DNA of 6,390 nucleotides from Wenzhouxiangella sp. (GCA_007119095.1 SKQI01000105.1:1-6390), one strand, 5' to 3'; positions 1-5,201 are shown, numbered from the stretch's first letter. A program made the numbers and translations. Notes: generated from the letters alone by a model not told the origin.

Positions 1-266
1 ACCGGCACCAGGTCCGGGGAGCCGGGAAGCAGGCTTAATTCCGCGAACACCGATTCCGGCAGGCTGCCGGCCGGGTGCTCGATGCGGATGCTGTCGCGCC
101 CGGCGATGGCTTCAGCCGCCAGGTCCAGCGACTGCACCATGACACCGCGTAGCAAGGCCACCCCGGTGACCACGGCGACGCCGGCGGCAATGCCGATCAG
201 CGCCAGCGCCAGCTGCCCGGGATGGCGATAAAGAAAACGCCGTGAAAACTGCAGCAGGGGATTCAT
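1..266 (-). CDS. FtsX-like ABC transporter permease, N-terminal part (cut by window edge)
   Basis: This is the membrane subunit of an ABC system that probably acts on envelope substrates. Only 88 residues are visible and the rest lies beyond base 1. The protein starts MNPLLQFSRRFLYRHPGQ, then has one hydrophobic segment at about residues 18-39 rich in A, L, G and V. A hydrophilic stretch with GRDSIRIEHPAG and LPESVFAEL follows. This is the layout of FtsX/MacB-type permeases: a cytoplasmic N-terminus, TM1, then a periplasmic MacB-like domain. The ATG at 266-264 overlaps the TGA of the ATPase gene (ATGA, 4 bases). No good Shine-Dalgarno lies upstream, so translational coupling is likely. The substrate is unknown. 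Lipoprotein release (LolC/E) is possible, but the visible part does not distinguish it from other FtsX-like exporters. Confidence 0.85.
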   Translation of the reverse strand, partial: MNPLLQFSRRFLYRHPGQLALALIGIAAGVAVVTGVALLRGVMVQSLDLAAEAIAGRDSIRIEHPAGSLPESVFAELSLLPGSPDLVP

Positions 267-943
267 GCCACAGGCTGCAGAAGACCGTTGCGGAGGGTCA
301 GCTGCTGATCGCAGAGGCTGGCTGCTTCGCGGTTGTGGGTCACCATCAACAGAGCCGATTGGCTCTGGGTAATCACCTGGTCGAACAAGGCAAGCACGCG
401 TTCAGCGGTTGCTTCGTCCAGGCTCCCGGTAGGCTCATCGGCCAGAATCAGGTCTGGCTGATGGACCAGCGCCCGTGCGATCGCAATGCGCTGTTTCTCG
501 CCCCCGGACAGGGCGCTGGGCATGCGATCAAGCAGCGGCGAAATGGCGAGCGTATCGATCAGTGACGCGAAATGTTCAGCGTCCTCGCGCTGCCGATTAA
601 GCCATAACGGCAGTCTGATGTTTTCTGCGGCGGTGAGGCTGTCGATCAGGTTGAAGTCCTGAAAAACCAGTCCGATGCGTCGGGCGCGCAAATGGGTAAG
701 ATCCGGTTCGCTCAGCTGATTCAGGTCTTGACCGACCAGTCGCACGGAGCCAGCGCTCGGCGTGTCCATGCCGGCGGCCAGATGCAGCAGGGTCGTCTTG
801 CCGCAGCCGCTGGCCCCCATGATGGCGGTGCGCTGTCGCCTTGCCAGTGACAGATCCAGACCGGCCAGGACCGTGATGGTTTCCCGACCAACCCGAAAAT
901 ATCGCTCCAGCCTGATCGCCTCCAATACGATGTCAGAAGACAC
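263..943 (-). CDS. ABC transporter ATP-binding protein, LolD/FtsE/MacB class
   Basis: This is the cytoplasmic ATPase that powers the neighbouring FtsX-like permease. All nucleotide-binding motifs are present (numbering from the GTG start, 226 residues): Walker A GASGCGKT at 43-50, Q-loop VFQD with Q95, signature LSGGEKQR at 145-152, Walker B LILADE ending in catalytic E170, D-loop SLD, and switch His203 in MVTHN. The length of about 226 residues and the DEPTGSLD wording are typical of the LolD/FtsE/MacB-domain family. I prefer the GTG at 943 because a GGAG lies six bases upstream. The reading frame also allows a TTG start at 955, which has no ribosome site. The start overlaps the end of the DUF3429-type gene by 11 bases (23 with TTG), and the stop overlaps the permease start. 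The family is confident; the exact substrate is not, so no symbol is given. Confidence 0.93.
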   Translation of the reverse strand: MSSDIVLEAIRLERYFRVGRETITVLAGLDLSLARRQRTAIMGASGCGKTTLLHLAAGMDTPSAGSVRLVGQDLNQLSEPDLTHLRARRIGLVFQDFNLIDSLTAAENIRLPLWLNRQREDAEHFASLIDTLAISPLLDRMPSALSGGEKQRIAIARALVHQPDLILADEPTGSLDEATAERVLALFDQVITQSQSALLMVTHNREAASLCDQQLTLRNGLLQPVA

Positions 944-1367
944 GTCCTGCTCCAATCAGGCCGGTCAGTAGCAGCAGGCCGATGACCGAGCTGCTGAGGT
1001 AGAGCCGCAGACGACGATACCAGCCGGGCAGGTCGTGTGATCGCCAGGGCTCATCAAGCAACAGGTGAGCACCGAATACCGCTGCCAGCCAGAAAGCTGC
1101 CCAGTGCAGGTCCAGCAGCACCGCAGGCCAGGCCGCGAGGGCGAGCAGGTTGCTGGCAACAAGGCGGAACCGGCCCGGATCAGCGGCGAGCAAGAACCGG
1201 GCCCAAAGGGTACCGGCCATGAAGGCCAGAATGATGACTGCATAAGTTGATAGCAGTCGCTGTAGCCACTCGGGGGAATCGATGGCTGCAGCCAGCGGCA
1301 TGAACGCAAATGGCAGCAGACCTGCCCAGCCCAGTATGCGAACGGTGTGCATGTCTTGAGGGTTCAT
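933..1367 (-). CDS. DUF3429/TMEM69-like integral membrane protein
   Basis: This is a 144-residue inner-membrane protein of unknown function. Hydrophobic segments lie at about residues 10-29, 40-61, 68-86, 87-104 and 121-141, so about five membrane helices are expected. Hallmarks I associate with the DUF3429 family are GWAGLLPF near the N-terminus, YAVIILAFMAGTLWARF in helix 2, and YRRLRLYLSSSVIGLLLLT before and in the last helix. The ATG at 1367-1365 has a strong AAGGAG about seven bases upstream, so this start is secure. It is the first gene of a leftward set and its 3' end overlaps the ABC ATPase gene, which suggests co-transcription and perhaps a functional link. An intrinsic terminator just upstream (1419-1457) isolates it from leftward transcription further upstream. 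The family assignment is from memory of its sequence pattern. Confidence 0.85.
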   Translation of the reverse strand: MNPQDMHTVRILGWAGLLPFAFMPLAAAIDSPEWLQRLLSTYAVIILAFMAGTLWARFLLAADPGRFRLVASNLLALAAWPAVLLDLHWAAFWLAAVFGAHLLLDEPWRSHDLPGWYRRLRLYLSSSVIGLLLLTGLIGAGRVF

Positions 1368-1400
1368 TGCGTGCTCCTTGTGCGCTGGGTCAATGGCGGA

Positions 1401-1406
1401 ATTGTA
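1401..1406 (-). promoter_or_regulatory. Candidate -10 box for the leftward membrane protein/ABC operon
   Basis: Read leftward, TACAAT matches the sigma-70 -10 consensus at five of six positions. It would place transcription start near 1395, giving a leader of about 28 bases before the ATG at 1367. The hexamer 17 bases upstream (GGGCTT) is a poor -35 and lies inside the terminator stem, so this is only a candidate. A promoter is expected here because the terminator blocks readthrough from the right. Confidence 0.3.
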
Positions 1407-1418
1407 ACCAGCGGACGT

Positions 1419-1457
1419 AAAAAAAGCCCCTGACCGGGAGCCGTGGTCAGGGGCTTT
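1419..1457 (-). terminator. Strong leftward intrinsic terminator
   Basis: A 13-bp perfect stem (AAAGCCCCTGACC at 1423-1435 with GGTCAGGGGCTTT at 1445-1457) encloses a nine-base loop. Read leftward, the stem is followed by seven T residues (1425-1419). In the rightward direction only three T residues follow, so it works mainly leftward. It lies 28 bases past the stop of the small ORF at 1485-1634 and upstream of the DUF3429-type gene. It therefore ends a transcript that comes from 1458 or further right. Confidence 0.85.
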
Positions 1458-1484
1458 ACTACGTATCCGGAACGGGGGAGGGAG

Positions 1485-1634
1485 TCAGGGCCTTGGAGGG
1501 TCCGCTCCGAACACGATGATGATTCTCCCGGTCGCCGGTGAATCGACTGTGAACACCGTTATCCGTTCTGGATAGGCGGCAATTATCTCAAGGACGCGCA
1601 CGGAACTTGGGCAGTCAGAAATGTTCTCAACCAT
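1485..1634 (-). CDS. Possible small protein of 49 residues, unrecognised
   Basis: A leftward ORF encodes MVENISDCPSSVRVLEIIAA and continues through TVFTVDSPATGRIIIVFGAD to a TGA at 1487-1485. The open frame extends upstream to a TAA at about 1700, which would add residues such as LQNLPAIQA from a TTG at 1661. Composition looks protein-like, with a possible helix around residues 10-20 and a beta-prone stretch at 25-43. A strong terminator follows the stop by 28 bases, which fits a small monocistronic gene. Against this, no good Shine-Dalgarno precedes the ATG or TTG, rare codons such as AGA and ATA occur, and third-position GC is about 60 percent by hand count, seemingly lower than in neighbouring genes. 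A second leftward frame (1583-1765, 60 residues) overlaps it. The locus might also be a decayed or frameshifted gene, or an untranslated RNA. I do not recognise the protein. Confidence 0.35.
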   Translation of the reverse strand: MVENISDCPSSVRVLEIIAAYPERITVFTVDSPATGRIIIVFGADPPRP

Positions 1635-1668
1635 TGCCTGGATTGCTGGCAGATTTTGCAAGCTGAGC

Positions 1669-1698
1669 TTGGCAAGCCGGGCACGCCTGTGGTAGACT
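1669..1698 (+). promoter_or_regulatory. Candidate sigma-70 promoter of the panD-upstream RNA
   Basis: TTGGCA (1669-1674, five of six matches to the -35 consensus) and TAGACT (1693-1698, four of six matches to the -10 consensus) are separated by 18 bases. The predicted start is near 1705, directly before a stable hairpin (1707-1738). An intrinsic terminator ends the same transcript at 1806. Two dyads overlap the elements: TTGCAAGC/GCTTGGCAA (1656-1675, one bulge) over the -35 box and GTGGTA/TACCAC (1689-1704) over the -10 box. This suggests possible repressor control. Confidence 0.45.
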
Positions 1699-1704
1699 TA
1701 CCAC
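1689..1704. promoter_or_regulatory. Inverted repeat over the -10 box, candidate operator
   Basis: GTGGTAGACTTACCAC is a perfect 6-bp dyad with a four-base centre. It covers the candidate -10 hexamer and abuts the predicted transcription start. It is symmetric enough to bind a dimeric repressor such as a GntR- or MarR-type regulator, but no known operator is matched exactly. The TGGT..ACCA core recalls GntR/FadR-type sites, although the spacing here is longer. A chance palindrome remains possible. Confidence 0.3.
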
Positions 1705-1806
1705 CAACCTTGGCAAAACTGCAACGTTTCGGCAAGGTCGCAGGGCGCGAAGCGAGGTACATCACTCCGACATATTGCCCCTCCCCGACAGGGGAGGGGT
1801 TTTTTT
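1705..1806 (+). ncRNA. Predicted structured RNA of about 100 nt: small RNA or attenuated panD leader
   Basis: Between a promoter-like element and a strong terminator lies a segment without convincing coding signals. Its 5' part folds as a hairpin: ACCTTG (1707-1712) pairs with CAAGGT (1733-1738). Inside, a G-G mismatch, one C-G pair and an A-C mismatch lead to AAAC/GTTT closing a six-base loop. A small CGC-GAA-GCG hairpin follows at about 1746-1754, then the terminator hairpin at 1778-1799. I compared it by eye with 6S, SRP, tmRNA, RNase P, c-di-GMP, TPP and preQ1 elements and saw no match. If it is a leader, the terminator 39 bases before panD would make it an attenuator. If it is a free RNA, panD uses its own promoter. 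The exact 5' end is inferred. Confidence 0.4.
1778..1806 (+). terminator. Strong rightward intrinsic terminator before panD
   Basis: A nine-bp all-complementary stem (CCCCTCCCC at 1778-1786 with GGGGAGGGG at 1791-1799) closes a GACA tetraloop and is followed directly by seven T residues (1800-1806). It acts rightward only, because the other flank carries no T run on the minus strand. It stands 39 bases before the panD ATG with no protein gene on the plus strand before it. It therefore terminates either a small RNA or a panD leader. Confidence 0.88.
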
Positions 1807-1812
1807 ATTGGG

Positions 1813-1818
1813 TAGAAT
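1813..1818 (+). promoter_or_regulatory. Candidate -10 box for panD-pgi
   Basis: TAGAAT matches the -10 consensus at five of six positions and would start transcription near 1825, about 20 bases before the panD ATG. The -35 position falls inside the terminator stem and has no TTGACA-like hexamer, so any promoter here would be weak or need an activator. If it is inactive, panD-pgi must be transcribed through the terminator. Confidence 0.3.
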
Positions 1819-1845
1819 CAAGGCAATACTCGAGGTATCAGGAAT

Positions 1846-2226
1846 ATGCAGGTCAACATGCTCAAAGCCAAGATCCACCGGGCTACCGTCACCCGCGTAG
1901 AGCTGGATTATGAGGGTTCATGTGCGATTGACGAAGCCTTGCTCGAAGCCTCCGGTATTCTCGAATACGAACAGATACATATCTATAACATCAACAACGG
2001 CGAGCGTTTTGTTACCTATGCCATCCGGGCGGAGCGCAACAGCGGCGTGATCAGTGTCAATGGCGCTGCCGCGCACAAGGCTTCCCCCGGAGACCTGGTC
2101 ATCATCGCCGCTTACGGTGCCATGGACGAGGCGGAGCTGGCCCAGTACAGCCCGCGTCTGGTCTACCCGGATGACGCCAATCGTATCGCCCGAACGGCGG
2201 GGCACATTCCGGCCCAGGCGGCCTGA
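1846..2226 (+). CDS. panD: Aspartate 1-decarboxylase (pyruvoyl-dependent), proenzyme
   Basis: PanD converts L-aspartate to beta-alanine plus CO2 in the cytoplasm, feeding pantothenate and coenzyme A synthesis. The 126 residues align end to end with E. coli PanD. The self-cleavage site Gly24-Ser25 lies in DYEGSCAID, where Ser25 becomes the pyruvoyl group. Lys9, His11, Tyr22, Arg54, Thr57, Tyr58 and Asn72 are all in place (TYAIRAER, SVNGAAAH). The ATG at 1846 keeps the family numbering. An AGGA is only two bases upstream and a GAGG is ten bases upstream, so the ribosome site is imperfect. A second in-frame ATG at 1858 would remove four residues. The gene is followed after 12 bases by the pgi ORF in the same frame. 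A terminator and possible RNA element lie immediately upstream and may control it. Confidence 0.97.
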   Translation: MQVNMLKAKIHRATVTRVELDYEGSCAIDEALLEASGILEYEQIHIYNINNGERFVTYAIRAERNSGVISVNGAAAHKASPGDLVIIAAYGAMDEAELAQYSPRLVYPDDANRIARTAGHIPAQAA

Positions 2227-2235
2227 TCGGGCGCT

Positions 2236-2261
2236 GGAGTGTTGGGAAAAAACAACACTCC
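2236..2261 (+). promoter_or_regulatory. Intercistronic hairpin between panD and pgi
   Basis: GGAGTGTTG (2236-2244) pairs perfectly with CAACACTCC (2253-2261) around an eight-base loop GGAAAAAA. It begins ten bases after the panD stop. It buries the only GGAG of the junction and the GTG/TTG start candidates of pgi, and ends five bases before the ATG at 2266. No T run follows, so it is not a terminator. It may limit pgi translation or protect the panD 3' end after processing. Confidence 0.5.
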
Positions 2262-3723
2262 TGATATGGCGGCGATGTTTGCCGCAGATGCCGGCAGGAG
2301 CCAGCATTTTTCCCTGATTGAGCAGGGCTGGTTGCTGGATTTTTCCCGCCTGCCGCTCACTCGACCGCAGCTCGAAAAAGTTGCCGGCTCAATCGAGGCG
2401 GCCGGCCTGGCCGATGCGGTCAAACGCTTGTTCGGCGGCGCCATCGTCAATCCCAGTGAACAGCGACCGGCCCTGCACATGGCCCTTCGCGCTGCCGACC
2501 CGGCATCTTTTCCAGGCGCCGATCCGGAGCAAACGCTGGCCGGCCATCGGCATCGCTTTCTCGAACTTGCCGGTGACTTCCATGGTGGGGGGGCGGGACT
2601 GACTGATCTGATCCACGTGGGTATCGGCGGCTCTGACCTGGGGCCACGACTGGTCGCTGATGCCCTGGACCACAACGATGGTTCGGTACGTGTCCACTGG
2701 CTTTCGACGGTTGATGCGCGACGCACGCAGCGCCTGCTGAACTCTCTGGATCCGTCCAGCACCGGTGTTGTCATTGCTTCAAAGTCATTCTCGACCGAGG
2801 AGACCCTGCTTCAGGCGGCAACACTGCGAGACTGGCTTGGGGATCGTTTCATCAATCAGGCCTGGGCCGCGACAGCCTCTCCGGACAGCGCGCTGGCATT
2901 CGGTCTCGCCGATGGTCACATTTTGCCGTTTCCAGACTGGACCGGCGGCCGGTTTTCATTGTGGTCGTCGGTGGGCGTCAGTGCGGCAGCCGTTATCGGC
3001 CGGGCACGCTTCGAGCAGCTGTTGCAAGGCGCTGCACAGGCCGATGCTGTTTTTTCCGGCCAAGCGCCGCTCAAGTCGCTGGCCGTGCACGTGGCCATGC
3101 TGATGCATTTTTTGCGGAGGGGGCTGGGCGCAAACACCCTCGGCGTGGTGGCATATGATCCTCGGCTCGCCCTGCTTGGTGACTACTTGCAGCAGCTGGT
3201 CATGGAAAGTCTCGGCAAAGGCGTGGATCTGGATGATGCGCCCCTGACGGAAACGACTTCACCGTTGATTTTCGGCGGTCGCGGGACCGATCTCCAGCAT
3301 TCAATCTTTCAAGCGCTGCACCAGGCGCCGGATTCCCATCCGCTGCTGCTGGTTGCCGCTCTGGAGTCGGGACATGATCGTCAGGACTGGCACCGGGTTC
3401 AGCTGGCCCATTTGCTGGCACAGGCCACCGCCATGGCGCGCGGTCGAGAGGATGACCGTCCCTGTCGGCGCCTGCCAGGCAATCGACCGGTGATGACCCT
3501 CATTGCAGAGCGTCTTGACGCCCGCGCGCTCGGCTTTTTACTCGCTTCATTCGAGCACGCCGTTTTTGCCCTCTCCGTGCTTTGGCGCATAAATCCTTTC
3601 GATCAATGGGGGGTTGAGGAAGGCAAGCGTCTGGCTGCAGCCTACAAGGAGAGCTTGGCAGAATGCGGAGATCTGGACCTTGAGGCTTGGTTGACCCTCT
3701 CTGATCGCGGCATGCGTTCCTGA
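2239..3723 (+). CDS. pgi: Glucose-6-phosphate isomerase
   Basis: Pgi interconverts glucose-6-phosphate and fructose-6-phosphate in glycolysis and gluconeogenesis. Numbered from the GTG at 2239 (494 residues), the phosphate-binding motif GIGGSDLG is at 128-135. The first family signature DWTGGRFSLWSSVG is at 233-246 and the second, ending FDQWGVEEGK, closes with catalytic Lys463. The base Glu323 lies in VMESLGKG and His354 in DLQHSIFQ, so the enzyme should be active. The start is uncertain: GTG 2239, TTG 2242, ATG 2266 (485 residues) and ATG 2275 are all in frame and none has a well-placed ribosome site. Even the longest form lacks roughly 20-30 N-terminal residues compared with E. coli Pgi (549). 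The in-frame panD stop at 2224 rules out a longer start. A run of seven G at 2587-2593 lies inside the gene, and the frame is intact across it. Confidence 0.96.
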   Translation: MLGKNNTPDMAAMFAADAGRSQHFSLIEQGWLLDFSRLPLTRPQLEKVAGSIEAAGLADAVKRLFGGAIVNPSEQRPALHMALRAADPASFPGADPEQTLAGHRHRFLELAGDFHGGGAGLTDLIHVGIGGSDLGPRLVADALDHNDGSVRVHWLSTVDARRTQRLLNSLDPSSTGVVIASKSFSTEETLLQAATLRDWLGDRFINQAWAATASPDSALAFGLADGHILPFPDWTGGRFSLWSSVGVSAAAVIGRARFEQLLQGAAQADAVFSGQAPLKSLAVHVAMLMHFLRRGLGANTLGVVAYDPRLALLGDYLQQLVMESLGKGVDLDDAPLTETTSPLIFGGRGTDLQHSIFQALHQAPDSHPLLLVAALESGHDRQDWHRVQLAHLLAQATAMARGREDDRPCRRLPGNRPVMTLIAERLDARALGFLLASFEHAVFALSVLWRINPFDQWGVEEGKRLAAAYKESLAECGDLDLEAWLTLSDRGMRS

Positions 3724-3760
3724 ATAGCTGGCCTGACGACCAGCTTTCCATCGCTATTTT
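3723..3760 (+). terminator. Weak candidate terminator after pgi (convergent gap)
   Basis: In the 56-base gap between the convergent pgi and lipoprotein genes, AATAGC (3723-3728) pairs with GCTATT (3753-3758), giving a T4 run at 3757-3760. An alternative stem, AGCTGG (3726-3731) with CCAGCT (3740-3745), is followed by three T. Neither is strong. Read leftward there is no T run after either stem. Confidence 0.3.
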
Positions 3761-3779
3761 CGCCAGGTTCCGATGCCAG

Positions 3780-4376
3780 TCAGTCGAGACTGGAGATCGG
3801 TATCGTGATGATCGGAAGTCCCAGCGCATCGGTGCGTGTTCGTCCCATCAAGCGCGGGCCCCGGTCAGACAGGCCATCGCTTTCGATGTAGTAGTACATC
3901 TCTGCGACACCGTGAAACTGCTCCAGGGTGATCAGATTGATCCGGGTGGTTTCATCGACACCAGGCACGAAGCCCAGCGGCAAATAGAAACCGAGCAGGC
4001 CCTGGTCCGTCCCCAGGGCGGTATAGAAAACATTCAATCTGTTGGTTGCGATGAGATCCGGGCCCACCACCACGTCGATGCCGAAACGTTGCCGAAGTTC
4101 CACGGCTATACGCTGATCGGCATAGTCGCGGATTTCGCTGTGGCTGATGAAATGGCTTTGCAGGCTGACACGCTGATTCCGCAAGGCGGCGAAGTCCTCG
4201 TCGGGCAACTGGCTGACCAGCTCGTCTATGGCATAGGTCACCAGGCGCTGGGCCGTGGCGCCGGCCAGGTTGTCTTGCACCTGCCTGGCCGAGCAACCGG
4301 CCAATAGAGCGATACAGGCGAGCAGCCCGAGATGCCTGAGCGTGTTCCAGCCAATGCTGTTACTCGTCTTCGGCAT
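3780..4376 (-). CDS. Predicted lipoprotein, unrecognised family
   Basis: A 198-residue secreted lipoprotein. The N-terminus has basic residues, then the hydrophobic run LGLLACIALLAGC with lipobox Cys28. Ser at +2 suggests sorting to the outer membrane. The mature part has a helical stretch (about 35-65), then SHFISHSEIRDYADQRIAVELRQRFG (helical, split here by region 75-99). A beta-rich second half follows with NVFYTALGTDQG, HGVAEMYYYIES and a conserved-looking end, TDALGLPIITIPISSLD. I do not recognise a named family. The ATG at 4376 is preferred because a GGGAAG lies upstream at suitable distance. A TTG at 4394 would add six residues. It overlaps the 3' end of the Sel1-repeat gene by 17 bases, so translational coupling and a shared envelope role are likely. 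Its stop faces pgi convergently. Confidence 0.85.
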   Translation of the reverse strand: MPKTSNSIGWNTLRHLGLLACIALLAGCSARQVQDNLAGATAQRLVTYAIDELVSQLPDEDFAALRNQRVSLQSHFISHSEIRDYADQRIAVELRQRFGIDVVVGPDLIATNRLNVFYTALGTDQGLLGFYLPLGFVPGVDETTRINLITLEQFHGVAEMYYYIESDGLSDRGPRLMGRTRTDALGLPIITIPISSLD

Positions 4377-5052
4377 CAACTTCTTCCCTGACAACCTCGA
4401 AGTCTCTCAAACTTACCGTGCCGCCTTCCAGCGCCCGGAAAATGCGTGTTTCCATTTCCACGATCTGGCGGAAATCCCAGGCTTCGGCGCGAAAGAACTC
4501 GTCGCCGCCTCGATTGCGACCGGAGCGATCGATAACAACGAGGTTGCCGACAAATCCCGTTCTTGATCCGGTAGCCCGCCGGCGCTCGCGTTCCATTCTG
4601 ATCGCCGTGCGTTCGACCGCAACTTCATCGCCGAACTCCGGCCTGAGTTCATCCTCCAGCAGACGTCTGCCTCGTGCTTTTTGGGCGTCGGTCAGCTCCT
4701 GATACACGAGGTCGGCCATGGTGACCATTTCGGGATAACCGCGCTCGGCAGAAAGCGACAGCCAGGCCCAGGCACGTGCATGATCCTGGCGGACGCCCTC
4801 GCCGTGATAATTCATCACGCCAATATTGAACTGGGCCAGCTTGTCGGCCCAGCGGGCTGCGGCAGTGAACTTGGACTTCGCGCTCGCGAACTGTCCTGCC
4901 CGGTAAGCACGCGTGCCATCTGCAAGATAACTGTTGCCCGGCGTATGCTCCGCGTAGTTTGACCAGCCCACCAGCGACAGCCCTTCGGCTGCCAAGGCGC
5001 CGGGGACAAGGAAGCAGCCGAGCAAAAACAGGATTCGAACCGTCTTTTTCAT
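4360..5052 (-). CDS. Secreted Sel1-repeat (TPR-like) protein
   Basis: A 230-residue exported protein. Residues 1-22 form a signal peptide (MKKTVRI, hydrophobic ILFLLGCFLVPGALA, cleavage near ALAA-E). Cys13 in LLGC resembles a lipobox, but the hydrophobic run before it is very short, so signal peptidase I is more likely. Residues of about 70-106 contain one clear Sel1 unit (QFNIGVMNYHGEGVRQD followed by ARAWAWLSLSAERGYPE), with weaker TPR-like helices before it (about 45-68). After it comes a basic/acidic helical stretch (130-160), then an uncharacterised C-terminal domain with VGNLVVIDRSGRN and a DFRQIVEMETRIFRALE helix. Sel1 repeats usually mediate protein contacts. The ATG at 5052 has GGAGG nine bases upstream. 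A TTG at 5061 directly abuts that GGAGG and is unlikely. It is the first gene of a leftward pair with the lipoprotein downstream. Confidence 0.85.
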   Translation of the reverse strand: MKKTVRILFLLGCFLVPGALAAEGLSLVGWSNYAEHTPGNSYLADGTRAYRAGQFASAKSKFTAAARWADKLAQFNIGVMNYHGEGVRQDHARAWAWLSLSAERGYPEMVTMADLVYQELTDAQKARGRRLLEDELRPEFGDEVAVERTAIRMERERRRATGSRTGFVGNLVVIDRSGRNRGGDEFFRAEAWDFRQIVEMETRIFRALEGGTVSLRDFEVVREEVDAEDE

Positions 5053-5137
5053 ACTTATCAACCTCCAGTCAGCGCCACAACCCGTAGTGTAACAAGACCA
5101 CCGTGATTCTCCTCTGCCGCCCGCTGCGGCTTTTCTG

Positions 5138-5143
5138 CATAAT
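5138..5143 (+). promoter_or_regulatory. Candidate -10 box in the divergent gap
   Basis: The gap 5053-5201 separates two divergent genes and must hold both promoters. CATAAT matches the -10 consensus at five of six positions and would give a rightward leader of about 50 bases to the ATG at 5202. No good -35 lies 17 bases upstream. Just before it, GCCGC (5116-5120) and GCGGC (5126-5130) form a short hairpin followed by four T, which looks like a weak terminator. For the leftward gene, a TACACT near 5090 is the only weak -10-like match. Confidence 0.3.
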
Positions 5144-5201
5144 GGCCCGCCGGACGCGGTTAAACTGGTGGATTGATGACCAGATGGGATGGAGCATGAT
5201 C

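Noticed and set aside
1705..1777. c-di-GMP-I (GEMM) riboswitch or other known riboswitch before panD
   Set aside because: Fragments such as GGCAAAAC and GCGAAGC look vaguely similar, but the conserved core and spacing of GEMM are absent, and no other class fits by eye.
1656..1913. 85-residue rightward ORF running through the terminator into panD
   Set aside because: It crosses a strong intrinsic terminator, starts with TTG without a ribosome site and overlaps panD out of frame.
2247..2253. AAAAAAC slippery heptamer in phase with the longest pgi frame
   Set aside because: It matches the -1 frameshift consensus, but lies in codons 3-5 and in the loop of the hairpin rather than before one. A shift there would abort the protein, so it is probably chance.
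2587..2593. Run of seven G inside pgi as a phase-variable tract
   Set aside because: The reading frame is intact, the run simply encodes glycine codons in a GC-rich genome, and Pgi is not a typical phase-variable product.
2163..2774. 203-residue leftward ORF antisense to panD/pgi
   Set aside because: It lies opposite two well-identified enzymes, and its Arg/Ser/Pro-rich composition is typical of shadow frames.
3912..4307. 131-residue rightward ORF opposite the lipoprotein gene
   Set aside because: The leftward frame has a signal peptide, lipobox and ribosome site. The rightward frame has no recognisable features and is a shadow.
5116..5134. GCCGC/GCGGC hairpin followed by T4 as a terminator
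   Set aside because: The five-bp stem and short T run are weak, and no rightward gene precedes it. It is mentioned only within the divergent gap.
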